A DNA stretch of 64,000 bases from CAVTLG01 sp963735495 (GCA_963735495.1 CAVTLG010000006.1:186001-250000), one strand, 5' to 3'; numbered from the stretch's first letter, positions 51,024 through 60,912 are shown. The notes: generated by a model not told the origin, from the sequence alone. Numbers and translations: made by a program.

Positions 51024-52779
51024 GATACTGCGGTCCAACCCGCTAATAAAAAAGCTGAGCAAAGGCTGAGATCCGCGTTTTCGCAGGTGTTTCTCCGTTG
51101 AGCCAAGCTATGCAACGGACGATATTCATCGCCGCCGCAATCGTCACCATTTGCAGATGGGTTTTTGTCTGACCAATGGAGCGAGATCGGCGCAGACCAA
51201 AAGCCCGAACTCTCTGCGAGATCGTACCCTCAATGCCATCTCGTAGGGCATAAGAAGGTGAACGTCTGGCTTGTCCCTCCCGTTCACGAGCGCGTTGCAA
51301 GGCCAGATATTGCTCCTGGGGGCGAATGGTGAGCGTGCGACGTGGGGGAGAGGACGTGGTACACTGCTTTTGACTTGGGCAATGTCCACAGTCGTGAGAA
51401 GAAAACTTGATTTTGACGGCATCATGGTGTTTGCGATCAAGAGCAGGTGTCCAGCTGATACTCGCGCGCCCCTCTGGACAAATGGCTTGTTGGTGCTCCC
51501 TGTCAATAACAAAGTGACTGGAATCGAAGCTGGTGGAATGGCGCGCTTGCCATTTGTAATTGGCCCGAGTTGGACCAATGATCTCCATGCCCAGGTCCTG
51601 ATGTCCTGAAACCTGTGTTTGCGAGGGAATAGAGCCCGAGTCGAGCCACTGTTTGTCTGGCAACAGATCATGCTGTTTCAGGTCTTCCTGAATGGGAACG
51701 AGCATCGTATCGTTGGTCGTTGTGGCAGGAGTAGTAGTGACCTGAGTGATCAGATGTGGCTGATCGTCATCACACGTTTCCGTCAAATGGACCTTATACC
51801 CTACCCACATCATCCCCCGCTTACATCTGTAGCGGGCTTCTTCGTCATAGGGTGAATCGAGAAAGCGTGCCGGAGGTGGGATAGTGTCATTGGTGCGCCA
51901 ATGGATGGCTCCCTCTTCTTGCTGATAATTCTGAACCCAGATGCGGCGCAGCGTCTCCACGGCTGGGATCTGACGAAGCCAGTCAGGAGTTTCTGAGTCA
52001 AAGATGGCAGAAAGCAGACTGGCTCCATTCTTGCCAATTCCTTCTACTGCTGCCTGCTGCTCTCCTTGACCAGAGGGGAACTGTGTTCCCTCGACTCGAT
52101 GAGCGTAGCGGTGGACCGATGCGGGATCACAGTGTTCCAAAAGCCATTCGGGAACGATAATCGCAAGACTGTTCAGGGCCGCTCGTAGTGTTTCTCCCAC
52201 GCAGACCAGGCGATTCAGGGCACGAATTTTGGCTAAGACATGCGTGGGGTCTGTGCGCTGCCGTCCACGTCCTTTCAGCCATCCTCGCTCTTTGAACAGG
52301 GTAAGCATCGCATCCAGCAGGAGATATTCCGCTTCTCCGTCCACCAGACGTTTGCGAAAGGCGCAGAGGACCGAGGCATCAAAGCCTGAATCGGTCAGTT
52401 CCAGGCTGAGGGCATATTTCCAGTCGATTCGGCCTCGCACGGCATCAGCCGCTTGTCGATCGGGAAGTTCTTCGGCAAACTGCATGATGGTGATGAAAGC
52501 CAGCCTCCAGGGTGCCTCCGCAGGATGTCCATTGTGAGGAAACAGATGGGCAAAGTACTGATCCTGGTAGATACAGCCGAGCGCATCTCTCATCTGCATG
52601 GAGACATTGCCGTTCGGGTAAGCCGCGTGCGCTATTCGAGCAGTTTCTTCGGGGATCATTACAGCCGTTTGTGGACGCAGCGTCATGATCTTTCTCCTTT
52701 TCTCGGTTGAGCTTCACCTCCTTTCTTTCGTTTTTCCCATTCTAACAAACTGAGGCAATGGAGGTTGGACCGCAGTATC
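51024..52779 (-). mobile_element. IS1182-like insertion sequence with 17-bp inverted repeats
   Basis: GATACTGCGGTCCAACC at 51024-51040 is exactly inverted at 52763-52779. Direct repeats TCTTTT flank both ends (51018-51023 and 52780-52785). Total 1756 bp, with one long minus-strand transposase. It landed in the serine recombinase remnant. Confidence 0.87.
51043..52686 (-). CDS. IS1182-family transposase
   Basis: 547 residues. N-terminal DUF772-like part (M-I-P-E-E-T-A-R-I-A-H-A-A-Y-P, A-F-I-T-I-M-Q-F-A-E-E-L-P-D-R-Q-A-A). The catalytic part has P-Y-D-E-E-A-R-Y and G-Y-K-V-H-L-T-E-T-C, W-L-D-S-G-S-I-P and the late R-D-G-I-E-G-T-I-S-Q-R-V-R-A-F-G-L-R-R-S-R with the Glu. A Cys cluster (D-C-G-H-C-P-S-Q-K-Q-C) sits between. 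Start codon at 52686 has AGGAGAAAGATC before it. Frame and element ends are intact, so possibly active. Confidence 0.88.
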   Translation of the reverse strand: MTLRPQTAVMIPEETARIAHAAYPNGNVSMQMRDALGCIYQDQYFAHLFPHNGHPAEAPWRLAFITIMQFAEELPDRQAADAVRGRIDWKYALSLELTDSGFDASVLCAFRKRLVDGEAEYLLLDAMLTLFKERGWLKGRGRQRTDPTHVLAKIRALNRLVCVGETLRAALNSLAIIVPEWLLEHCDPASVHRYAHRVEGTQFPSGQGEQQAAVEGIGKNGASLLSAIFDSETPDWLRQIPAVETLRRIWVQNYQQEEGAIHWRTNDTIPPPARFLDSPYDEEARYRCKRGMMWVGYKVHLTETCDDDQPHLITQVTTTPATTTNDTMLVPIQEDLKQHDLLPDKQWLDSGSIPSQTQVSGHQDLGMEIIGPTRANYKWQARHSTSFDSSHFVIDREHQQAICPEGRASISWTPALDRKHHDAVKIKFSSHDCGHCPSQKQCTTSSPPRRTLTIRPQEQYLALQRAREREGQARRSPSYALRDGIEGTISQRVRAFGLRRSRSIGQTKTHLQMVTIAAAMNIVRCIAWLNGETPAKTRISAFAQLFY

Positions 52780-52924
52780 TCTTTTGAGGATGAGCCACTT
52801 CTATTATCGTTCATCATTGCGCGTCTCTTTGGCTTGCTCTGCTATTCACGAGGTGGGTACTCTGGTCGACTGACGATGTGTGTAACCTATACACGTGCGT
52901 GGGTGGAGAGCTACCAAGATAATC

Positions 52925-53635
52925 TCAAGGGATATTTGATGCTTTGCATACGTAATAGAGGCGATGAAGCAGACCATGCTCAGCAATTTCGTGGCCATGC
53001 TTCTCTAAAAAAATCTCTACTCCCTGCTTTGCGCCCTTGAACTGGGATTCAAGGTAGTCGTCAAAAAGCAGTCGTCCGCCACTCGAGAGTTTGGGCCAGA
53101 TAGTCTCAGCCGAATATACGAGGCTATCTTTCAAGTCACAATCAATCAACGCCATACAAAAAGGGCCGTTAATTTTTGGAAGGCTATCCTGAAAGTAGCC
53201 TTTGATTGGAAGCACGACATTCTGGAACCCAAGCGTTGCGATTTTCTTCTGCACATACTCATAGGAGGTCGAGGTAAACGAATTTTTGTGGGCGGTCGTT
53301 CGCCCATCCTTGCGTTCGTTTTCCAATTCGATGAGATCAAATCCTTCATATGAGTCACATGCCAGAATTTTCTTATCTACCTGTTGGATCTGCAAATAAT
53401 GAGCCATAATCACACTTGCACCACAACGCGAACAGCCACACTCGACAATGTCACCTTCCACATCCAGAACTGTCGACAACTGATCTAATAGTTCATCTAT
53501 TCCCCCATTCGCCTGGAGATTTGTTTCATAGAACACAAGCTTTGTACGGTACAAAGATGGGAAGCGAAGAAGCAACATATTAAGTAGAGCCAGTGGGATA
53601 GCATGCTTGAGCATTTTCTTCCATGGTAGTTGCAC
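52925..53635 (-). CDS. TylF/MycF-like SAM-dependent methyltransferase
   Basis: 236 residues. SAM-binding region D-I-V-E-C-G-C-S-R-C-G-A-S-V (about 62) and C-D-S-Y-E-G-F (about 92). The metal/substrate region A-L-I-D-C-D-L-K-D-S-L (about 160) and G-G-R-L-L-F-D-D-Y-L (about 186) supplies the Asp pair of the TylF class, which O-methylates sugars. The GTG start at 53635 has AGGAGG right before it. It lies at the edge of the polysaccharide locus, separated from it by an IS630-type element, so a role in methylating an envelope glycan is likely but inferred. Confidence 0.75.
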   Translation of the reverse strand: MQLPWKKMLKHAIPLALLNMLLLRFPSLYRTKLVFYETNLQANGGIDELLDQLSTVLDVEGDIVECGCSRCGASVIMAHYLQIQQVDKKILACDSYEGFDLIELENERKDGRTTAHKNSFTSTSYEYVQKKIATLGFQNVVLPIKGYFQDSLPKINGPFCMALIDCDLKDSLVYSAETIWPKLSSGGRLLFDDYLESQFKGAKQGVEIFLEKHGHEIAEHGLLHRLYYVCKASNIP

Positions 53636-53689
53636 GGTATTCCTCCTGATATTCGGAGCGTCTCTCCTTAACTTAGAGCGTGTTTTGTA

Positions 53690-53728
53690 AAGAGGCTGAA
53701 GCGTTTCATGAAGGAGCTTCAGCCTCTT
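53690..53728. terminator. 13-bp perfect hairpin upstream of the methyltransferase gene
   Basis: AAGAGGCTGAAGC (53690-53702) pairs with 53716-53728 around a 13-base loop. On the minus strand it would lie between the IS630-like remnant and the methyltransferase gene and may stop transcripts entering from the IS. Confidence 0.5.
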
Positions 53729-53893
53729 GGATTGGTGAGGCAGGTGGGAGCGCGTTCATGCCCGTTGGCTCCTTGGTCTTGGCTCTCGCTTTGGAATCAT
53801 TTCCCAAACACACTCTTATAAGTAGTATACTCTCCACACAAATTTTTCATTGACGTGCAACAGAAGGTATCATTGTCACGTGTTTCATCTCTA

Positions 53894-55300
53894 GTGGGAC
53901 ACCTGCGAAACAGCTTACGCTGCCAGAAGAGCAGCCCCTGATCCTCCCAGACGACGAAGATGCGCTCGTTTGCGCCGCGCGTCTCGCTTGCCTTTCCAGA
54001 CAAAGGGCGTCGGATCAGCATTCCAGCCAGTGACAGTTTGTTCCAACCACTCAATGACTTGCTCAGCTGTCTTGGGATGCTGACCGGAGAGTGCATGATG
54101 CACAATGATGCGTTGCACCGATTCGGCCATATTGAGCCAGGAACCCGAGATGGGGGTGTAAAGCGGCATCACGCCATGATGGAAAAGCCAGATCACCAGA
54201 TCGGGTGTCAGATGTCCAGCGAGATTGTCTCAGACAAGCAAGATGCGTAAAGGCGGGAGTCCCTCAGCGCTCTCATGAGGCTGGAGCCAGGTTCTCCATT
54301 GAGCAGCAAACGGTCGCTCTGTTTCAGGAGGTAACTGCTCGTCTAGCTGCTTTTTCTCGATCTTGGCCAATACCTCCGAGAGTTGTTCTTTGAGCCAGGG
54401 TGCAGTACCGCGTTGGGAGCAGAGAGCACTCCTTTGGCTCGCACCTCTCTTGTGACCGGGCGAAAGAGGGTCAGCTGTTTCGCCGTGCCACCTCGGACAT
54501 ACTCATGTGGCTGAAGAGCGGCTTTGCCTTCAGGTTGCCATCTTGCTCCGGGCTGAGGGATCGCCTGATACGGTTCTGCTTCATCCTGGCAGAGAACCAT
54601 CACCCCGGCGCATTCCCCAGTTTGGTACGCTTGCTCAATCAGGGCTTTTTTTTCTTGGGTCTGTGGATCGTGGACGATCACGACGCCTTCTTTACGCACT
54701 CGCTCGGCGGTTCCTGTCGGGCACCAGGTGCGGCTCTGTTGATACGTATAGCCAGCTTCTAACAGCACCCGATGATGGTATGAGCACACAACTTCGGTAA
54801 GCCCAGCTCGCGGCGCAAAGTACGTTCCAGGGTTTTCAAAGACCAGGTGGCTGTTCCGTCTCCTTGCCGATCAGGACAACGTTGCACGGTGCGCAGGATG
54901 TGACCTCGCACCTCTTGACGATAGGTGGGTTTGCGCCCTCGTCCTGGCGCAATGGTAAGCACCGCTGCCATCCCGCGCTGATGGAAGCGTTCAACCAATT
55001 GGGCCACGGCTTGACGACTGATCTCTGCCTGTTTCCCTGCTGCTGTGAATGTATGACCTTGTGCAAGGGCTAGCAATGCTTTGGCTCGTCGAACCACATC
55101 GATTCGTTCACTGCTCGCTTTGGCGATCTGCTCTAGCTGCTGTTGCTCTTCTGCTGTCAATGATCGGAAAGGATTCTTTTGTGGGCGCTCATGGTTCTTT
55201 GTCTCCTTGTGCGTCATAATATCATTTACTACTCGATTTTCACCTTTATTAGTATATCATTTCTTTTGTATCTTTGTAAGCTGTTTCGCAACTGACCCAC
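53894..55300 (-). mobile_element. IS630-like insertion sequence, decayed
   Basis: 25-bp terminal inverted repeats with three mismatches: 53894-53918 (core TGCGAAACAGCTTAC) and 55276-55300. A TA precedes the left end as expected for IS630 target sites; the right flank is CA. The transposase inside is broken, so the copy is dead. Confidence 0.72.
53915..55217 (-). pseudogene. IS630-family transposase, multiply broken
   Basis: Three frames carry the pieces. 55217-54759 holds the helix-turn-helix half (A-E-I-S-R-Q-A-V-A-Q-L-V-E-R-F-H-Q-R-G, then G-R-G-R-K-P). 54789-54343 holds V-L-C-Q-D-E-A-E-P with the first Asp. 54240-53915 holds D-N-L-A-G-H preceded by a TGA where Trp or Cys is usual, then P-L-Y-T-P-I-S-G-S-W-L-N-M-A-E with the last acidic residue. 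At least two frameshifts and one stop. Not functional. Confidence 0.82.
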
Positions 55301-55590
55301 CAGGCAAAGATCTGTGCACGGGAAGCTCGAAGAGCTTGTCACTATCCAGAATCAATAAATCAATCTATTTCTCTTATACTGAACCGTTAGAATTATTTTA
55401 GCGAGAACCGTTATTTATCATGTCTGTTTATCGGGTGAGATATTTCACCCAATCCCAGTACACCTCTGCGGAAATACCGTAGGAGTCTTGATACACATAC
55501 AAAGCTCAGTACCGTACGTACAGGCTCCCTCGTTATTTATCGCTACCTGTACTAGTCCAAGAAAGGAGTGGCCATTCATCCCTCTCAGGC

Positions 55591-56328
55591 ATGATGGGTG
55601 CCCTTGGCCAAGAGCGTATGATTCGAACCCAGGTCTCTTTTCTTCCTGCGAATGTCGATGCCCATGCCGAATTCTTCAGGTGGATTACCCAGTATTGCGA
55701 TAGCAATTCCGAAGTGTTAGATGTGGGTGCAGGGAAAGGTTTAACCGGCCACACGGCACTGATCCAGTCGCACGTCAAGCGCTTAGTCGGCGTCGATCCT
55801 GACGTCGAAATTGAACAGAATCCCTATCTGCATGAACGACATCAAGTTTCAATAGAAGAATTTGCCAAAAACCACAGTGCTCGCTTTAACTGCCTCTATA
55901 CACGTATGGTACTGGAACATGTGGTTCACCCGCATGATTTCCTGTCCGCTTGTAAATCTCTGCTACTGCCAGGAGGCGCACTTTTTGGCATCACTCCTAA
56001 CTTGTGGCACTATTTTGGCATGGCCACGAAAATAAGCGCGGCATTAGGGATCCAGGACTGGCTCCTAGGTCGCCTGATTGGGGAGCAGGCGCGCGACTCC
56101 TACCACTTCCCCACTGCTTACCGCCTCAATAGCATACGCGACATTCGTCATACTCTTGAACAAGCAGGATTCCGAGCGGTCGAATTCATCTATCTTGATC
56201 CCCGTGGAGGCTTTGAATACTGCTTGCCCAAGAGACTCCGTTGGTTCCCTCGCCTTTACTCTCGCTTTGTGTATTCAATAAAACAACCCAGGATTATGGG
56301 ATTAATTATGTTTAAGGCATTCACCTGA
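55591..56328 (+). CDS. Class I SAM-dependent methyltransferase
   Basis: Up to 245 residues. Motif I is E-V-L-D-V-G-A-G-K-G-L-T-G (about 42-53), the acidic loop L-V-G-V-D-P-D about 70, and motif IV region M-V-L-E-H-V-V-H-P-H-D-F-L about 108, the Methyltransf_11/23 pattern common for sugar or lipid methyltransferases. Start uncertain: ATG 55591 or 55618 (M-I-R-T-Q-V-S-F), neither with a strong ribosome site. Convergent with the next gene, 6 bases apart. The polysaccharide context suggests a glycan substrate; not shown by the sequence. Confidence 0.72.
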   Translation: MMGALGQERMIRTQVSFLPANVDAHAEFFRWITQYCDSNSEVLDVGAGKGLTGHTALIQSHVKRLVGVDPDVEIEQNPYLHERHQVSIEEFAKNHSARFNCLYTRMVLEHVVHPHDFLSACKSLLLPGGALFGITPNLWHYFGMATKISAALGIQDWLLGRLIGEQARDSYHFPTAYRLNSIRDIRHTLEQAGFRAVEFIYLDPRGGFEYCLPKRLRWFPRLYSRFVYSIKQPRIMGLIMFKAFT

Positions 56329-56334
56329 GACTCC

Positions 56335-57435
56335 TCAACCATAATCTTCGAGGTATGGCTTGTTCCATGACTGCTTACATGCTGCAATACCATCGCGAAT
56401 ACCCTTTTCTACCTCAGGGCTATTCATAGGGGTTTGTGACAGAGCCCCAAAACTGGAGTCACTCCAGCCATAAAACGTGAGTCCTGTTGCCCCGCTTTCG
56501 CAAAAACTTCTGCTTTGTGTCTCAATATCTTGTGCTGTTGGAGGTACTTGATAACTATTCATATACGCGACAGGACCACCAATAGCTTGTACAATGCCGA
56601 GCAATGGCTCTTGTTGGATATTCCACCTTCTCTGCTTCAAGCTCGCAAACATCGCAGGCAGAAGTTTTGACATGGACCAATCATAGGTACTAGAAGAAGG
56701 GATATGCGATACAATGGGTACACGTGCTGAGTAGATATACAGTCCAACCTCATCACATCCTTGCGGAGAAAAATTGTCTGCCACGTTATCGTTCCAGCCA
56801 AGACTCGTATTAGCGGAGAGAGTTCCACCGAAGCCACAAATGGCAGGACGACCAGGTGTATAGTGCTGAATAAGGTGGCGAATCTTTGTGAGAAGGAGTC
56901 TGGCACTCCCTTCGTCCCATGATGCCCAATCATCGAGTACCCAGTACCCCACAATGAGATGGTTATGCATAACCTGTCGTAAGTGAGTGGCTATGGTTGC
57001 GAGAAACGCATCTTCGCTAGCGAAAGTCGGGTAAGAGTCCTGACCACAATATGAGTTCAGCGCGTAAGGGGGCGATACTATGAGCATAGTGCGTAAACGC
57101 TGGCACTCATAGTAATGCATGGAACTGGAAATGAATCCATCCACTACATGCATATGTAATGACTGCAGTGTTTGTCCAAATGCATCATTTTCTGATGGAG
57201 GATTGCCATACTGAAACTCTATCTGAATCCCTTCTTTCATTGCACTGAGAGCCTGCTCAGCAGTAATAATACTGAAACCGCCTATCATATGTGATTGATA
57301 GACGTCCTCTAGGAACCGTGTTGGAGTAGGTATCAGTATGGATATGAGGATGGAACACAAAACGGCTAAGAAAATGAAACAGACCTGAAGAAATTTCAGC
57401 CGCCGCCTCGCTGATCGTTGGAACTTCGTATTCAT
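56335..57435 (-). CDS. Membrane-anchored TIM-barrel-like protein, possible glycoside hydrolase
   Basis: 366 residues. A single N-terminal transmembrane anchor (F-L-Q-V-C-F-I-F-L-A-V-L-C-S-I-L-I-S-I) puts the rest outside. The ectodomain contains V-D-G-F-I-S-S-S-M-H-Y-Y, V-G-Y-W-V-L-D-D-W-A-S-W-D-E-G, G-L-Y-I-Y-S-A-R-V-P and G-L-T-F-Y-G-W-S-D, resembling strands of a (beta/alpha)8 barrel with acidic residues at strand ends. I cannot assign a CAZy family. ATG 57435 follows AAAGGAAATAGTTGG. It is the downstream neighbour of the epimerase gene on the same strand, and a glycan-trimming role is a guess. Confidence 0.6.
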   Translation of the reverse strand: MNTKFQRSARRRLKFLQVCFIFLAVLCSILISILIPTPTRFLEDVYQSHMIGGFSIITAEQALSAMKEGIQIEFQYGNPPSENDAFGQTLQSLHMHVVDGFISSSMHYYECQRLRTMLIVSPPYALNSYCGQDSYPTFASEDAFLATIATHLRQVMHNHLIVGYWVLDDWASWDEGSARLLLTKIRHLIQHYTPGRPAICGFGGTLSANTSLGWNDNVADNFSPQGCDEVGLYIYSARVPIVSHIPSSSTYDWSMSKLLPAMFASLKQRRWNIQQEPLLGIVQAIGGPVAYMNSYQVPPTAQDIETQSRSFCESGATGLTFYGWSDSSFGALSQTPMNSPEVEKGIRDGIAACKQSWNKPYLEDYG

Positions 57436-57508
57436 CCAACTATTTCCTTTCACATACAAAGTTCAAGGGACACTTCTAGCGCTTCTATGGCAAGTATTTA
57501 TCCTGTCG

Positions 57509-58657
57509 TCACATGGAGGGGCTCTTCATACCGTAAGATGCAGTCCCATCGTATTCTATCAGGGCTGTGACAATGCGCTTTGCGGCTTGTCCATCTCCAT
57601 AGAAAGTGGTAACCTGGGCCATTTTCTTATATGCGTCACTGTCTTCCAATAGTCGCTTCGTTTCTTCTACGATGCATTGACGGTTGAAACCAACCAACTT
57701 GGAAGTGCCAGCTTCTACTGCTTCCATATATTCGGTCGTATTACGCAAAACTAAGAGGGGTTTTCCTAAACCGGGGACCTCAGCTTGTAACCCGCCTGAA
57801 TCTGTCAGTACCAGATAACAGCGCTTGAGCAAATGTGTGAAGGACAGATAATCGAGCGGGGATACCAGGGTGATGCCTGCTGTATCTCCTAATTTGCGAT
57901 GCACTGGTTCCCATATACGTGGGTTCATATGTACTGAATAGACGATGTGGACACTTTGCTGGTAGCTTAATGCAATTTCTTGTAATGCTTCACAGATTGC
58001 CTCTAGCGGTTGACCCTGGTTCTCACGTCGATGTGTCGTAACAAGAATGATGCGTTTCTCCCAGGGAATACCAGCAAGTGGTCCATCTTTCACCTTATAG
58101 GGTAAGCTCGTTATCGCATGAAGTGCGTCGATTGCTGTATTGCCTGTCAATAGAATGTTCTCAGCAGGAATATGCTCCCGTCGCAGGTTATTAAATGCTT
58201 CTTGGGTTGGCGCAAAATGCAGATCAGCTATGGCGGCTGCGATTCGTCGATGTCCTTCTTCAGGAAAAGGCTGAGTCTTATCGTAGGTCCGCATTCCGGC
58301 TTCTACATGTCCGATTTTTACTCTTGCATAAAAGGCTGCAAGCGCTCCAGCCACAAGCGTGGTCGTATCTCCCTGAACCAGCACCCAGTCAGGACGCTCG
58401 ACCATCAAAATGGGTTCCAGCTTTGAAAGTACCGTAGCTGCGACGGCGGTAGGTGATTGTGCCTCTTGCATCACATTTAAGTCGTAATCCGGGATGAGCC
58501 TAAAAAGACGTAATACCTGATCAAGCATCTGTCGGTGTTGCGCAGTTACGCATAGGCAGCTGGTAATATGCTCAGAATGTTGTTGTAACTCCAGAAGTAC
58601 TGGAGCCAACTTGATGGCCTCTGGGCGCGTGCCTAAAATTGATAGCACTTTGATCAT
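57509..58657 (-). CDS. wbpI: UDP-GlcNAc-type 2-epimerase (WbpI/WecB family)
   Basis: 382 residues of the non-hydrolysing UDP-sugar 2-epimerase family: G-T-R-P-E-A-I-K-L-A-P (9-19), Q-G-D-T-T-T (about 94), H-V-E-A-G-M-R-T-Y-D (about 116), T-H-R-R-E-N (about 208), T-D-S-G-G-L-Q-A-E (about 288). In a WbpA-B-E-D-I pathway it converts UDP-GlcNAc3NAcA to the ManNAc3NAcA epimer; alone it could also be WecB acting on UDP-GlcNAc. The presence of all four other enzymes favours WbpI. ATG 58657 follows AGGAAAGATGCG; the acetyltransferase gene is 16 bases upstream. Confidence 0.85.
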   Translation of the reverse strand: MIKVLSILGTRPEAIKLAPVLLELQQHSEHITSCLCVTAQHRQMLDQVLRLFRLIPDYDLNVMQEAQSPTAVAATVLSKLEPILMVERPDWVLVQGDTTTLVAGALAAFYARVKIGHVEAGMRTYDKTQPFPEEGHRRIAAAIADLHFAPTQEAFNNLRREHIPAENILLTGNTAIDALHAITSLPYKVKDGPLAGIPWEKRIILVTTHRRENQGQPLEAICEALQEIALSYQQSVHIVYSVHMNPRIWEPVHRKLGDTAGITLVSPLDYLSFTHLLKRCYLVLTDSGGLQAEVPGLGKPLLVLRNTTEYMEAVEAGTSKLVGFNRQCIVEETKRLLEDSDAYKKMAQVTTFYGDGQAAKRIVTALIEYDGTASYGMKSPSM

Positions 58658-58673
58658 CGCATCGCATCTTTCC

Positions 58674-59291
58674 TCAGATTTTCGCGACAGAACCAGATGT
58701 CGTTCCTATCTGACAACGTTTTCTACACCACTCACACCACCCCAAGATTTTCTCATCTTGTTTCTCAATATCAGTGAGGTGATGTGCACACTTGCAGACA
58801 TAGCCATGTGGGCATGCGGGGTTGCCAAAGACGAGCGTGTATGGTGCTACATCCTTTGTCACCACCGATCCTGCGCCAATGAGTGCGAACGATCCAACCT
58901 TTACTCCACCGATAATGACGGAGTGTGCGCCAATCGAAGCTCCGTATTCGACGTGTGTTGACGAACACTTCCAGTCACTGGCTGCTTTGAGTTCCCCTGA
59001 GGAGGTAATAGCACGAGGAAACAGGTCATTCGTAAAACACACATGAGGTCCGATAAAAACTCCATCCTCGATAATTACACCATCAAAAAGAGAAACATAA
59101 TTTTGAATCTTCACACGTGAACCAATGTATACATGCGAATTGACGTACACGCCTTGACTAATGGTACACTGTTCGCCTATTGATGCGTGTGCACGCACAT
59201 GTGCTTGTCGCCAGATACGTGTTCCTGCTCCAACCTGTGCATCTGGTTCTACTTCCGCAGTCGGATGAACATAAAATGATGGATTAGACAT
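58674..59291 (-). CDS. wbpD: Hexapeptide-repeat N-acetyltransferase (WbpD/WlbB-like)
   Basis: 205 residues. Left-handed beta-helix hexapeptides dominate the first 160 (V-Y-V-N-S-H-V-Y-I-G-S-R-V-K-I-Q, I-G-A-H-S-V-I-I-G-G-V-K-V). The motif F-T-N-D-L-F-P-R-A near 88 is typical of WbpD/WlbB, which acetylate the 3-amino group of UDP-GlcNAc3NA. The C-terminus carries Cys pairs (Y-V-C-K-C, C-E-W-C-R-K-R-C) that look like a small zinc site. Paired with the epimerase on the same strand and divergent from the aminotransferase that makes its substrate. Confidence 0.85.
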   Translation of the reverse strand: MSNPSFYVHPTAEVEPDAQVGAGTRIWRQAHVRAHASIGEQCTISQGVYVNSHVYIGSRVKIQNYVSLFDGVIIEDGVFIGPHVCFTNDLFPRAITSSGELKAASDWKCSSTHVEYGASIGAHSVIIGGVKVGSFALIGAGSVVTKDVAPYTLVFGNPACPHGYVCKCAHHLTDIEKQDEKILGWCEWCRKRCQIGTTSGSVAKI

Positions 59292-59799
59292 TTATTTCCA
59301 CTTTCTTTTCCCTATTTTTATCCTTCTGTTTTAATTGATACATTTGCTAAGTGCTTGTCATATTCTATATACTTCGTACGCTCTCAGTATTTCAAGCAGG
59401 TCGGAAAGCCTCCCGAATTTAGCGAATGCACCACGAATGAACTTGAGCAGAGTTCTCCTTTCCCTATAGACTCCATTTGGAATTCTTATGTGTCAGGCAA
59501 CACAAAAATAGTATATCAAAATAGTAAATATATTATATTTGAATGGGTAAATATTTTCTGTTTTTTTGCTATGTATATACTAGAAATGCGTCTTCGTGAT
59601 CACAAGAAAAGCGGAGAGGCATCCAACGTCACTCATCGAGTATCCTTTGAGGAACTGGTCTTTGAGTTCAGGATTGAAGCTACTTTGGGCTCGTTTTCCG
59701 ATCAGCTATGAGGAAACATACATCAGGGTTTTATCTGGCTTCCATAGACGGCCGCTCAGCAATTTATACGTTTTTTTTAAAAGGGGAAGTAAGTCCTTC
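59292..59799. other. AT-rich divergent intergenic region of the sugar locus
   Basis: About 510 bases between the divergent acetyltransferase and aminotransferase genes. It is clearly richer in A and T than the genes on both sides, and should hold promoters for both operons. Open frames (59355-59711) are not protein-like and lack ribosome sites. Confidence 0.5.
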
Positions 59800-60912
59800 A
59801 TGATTACAGTTGCTCATCCACTACTAGGTGAAGCGGAAGCGGAAGCTCTTCTTCAGGTACTGGCGTCTGGTCAACTTGCTCAAGGCGAACAAGTTCAAGC
59901 TTTTGAGCGCGATTTTGCCCAATTTTGCCATGTGCAGTCTGCCGTCGCCGTTTCTTCGGGAACTGCTGCGCTTCATCTGGCATTACTTGCTCATGATATT
60001 GGCCCCGGTGATGAGGTCATTACCTCCGCGTTCAGCTTTGCAGCTACCGCAAATGTTATTCTCCTGGTTGGTGCGACACCCGTATTTGTGGATATTGAGC
60101 CAGATACCTACAACTTGGACCCTACATTGGTTGAGGCAGCCATAACAACACGCACAAAAGCCATCCTGCCAGTACACCTGTATGGCAATCCTTGCGATAT
60201 GGCCTGCTTGTTGCCACTTGCCGCAGCGCATCACTTAGTCCTGATTGAAGATGCGTGTCAGGCACATGCAGCTACTGTCCATGGAAAGCCGGTTGGTGGG
60301 TTTGGGACAGGCTGTTTCTCGTTTTATGCCACCAAAAACATGACAACTGGTGAAGGCGGCATGGTCACGACGAATGACCCGGGCATTGCCGAGCGCATAC
60401 GTCTTCTGCGCAGTCACGGGCAAAAAGAACGCTATCGGCATGTCGATTTAGGATACAATTTGCGTATGACCGATATACAAGGTGCTTTGGGGATCGTCCA
60501 ACTTCAGCGTTTAGCACAGCTCACGACCCAGCGTATTGCCAATGCAACCTTTTTGACGCAACACTTCTGGGAAGTGGTGCAAGTACCGATGGCACGGCCA
60601 GAGCACCGTCACGTTTATCATCAGTATACCATTCAGGTGCCTGGCAACCGCGATGAATGGGCCACGCATCTGCGGGCACGAGGGATTGGGACTGCCATTC
60701 ATTATCCTGTCCCCATTCATCGGCAACCTTTTTATCAGGCGCACCAGGAGTTGTATCGATGTGTCGGTTCTCCTGAGGTTACGCACGCAGATAAGTCATT
60801 ACCTATCACTGAAAGTGCCGCGCGACAAGTACTATCACTACCGGTCCATCCGTCACTCAGCACAGAAGATCTTATCACTATCTCAAAGGAGGTGCTTGAT
60901 CTATGCCACTAA
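59800..60912 (+). CDS. wbpE: DegT-type PLP sugar aminotransferase (WbpE/WlbC-like)
   Basis: 370 residues from ATG 59800, preceded by GGGGAAG. Frame extends further upstream but without a start signal. PLP enzyme of the DegT/DnrJ/EryC1 family: S-S-G-T-A-A-L-H-L-A (about 51), E-D-A-C-Q-A-H (about 152), the Schiff-base Lys in F-Y-A-T-K-N-M-T-T-G-E-G-G (about 178) and L-G-Y-N-L-R-M-T-D-I-Q (about 218). WbpE transaminates the 3-keto sugar acid made by WbpB, using glutamate. Overlaps the wbpB-like gene by 10 bases. Confidence 0.87.
   Translation: MITVAHPLLGEAEAEALLQVLASGQLAQGEQVQAFERDFAQFCHVQSAVAVSSGTAALHLALLAHDIGPGDEVITSAFSFAATANVILLVGATPVFVDIEPDTYNLDPTLVEAAITTRTKAILPVHLYGNPCDMACLLPLAAAHHLVLIEDACQAHAATVHGKPVGGFGTGCFSFYATKNMTTGEGGMVTTNDPGIAERIRLLRSHGQKERYRHVDLGYNLRMTDIQGALGIVQLQRLAQLTTQRIANATFLTQHFWEVVQVPMARPEHRHVYHQYTIQVPGNRDEWATHLRARGIGTAIHYPVPIHRQPFYQAHQELYRCVGSPEVTHADKSLPITESAARQVLSLPVHPSLSTEDLITISKEVLDLCH

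Noticed and set aside
52765..53040. 91-codon frame starting inside the IS1182 right end
   Set aside because: It is antisense to the TylF-like methyltransferase for part of its length and has no ribosome site. Joining it to the serine recombinase remnant does not give recognisable recombinase sequence.
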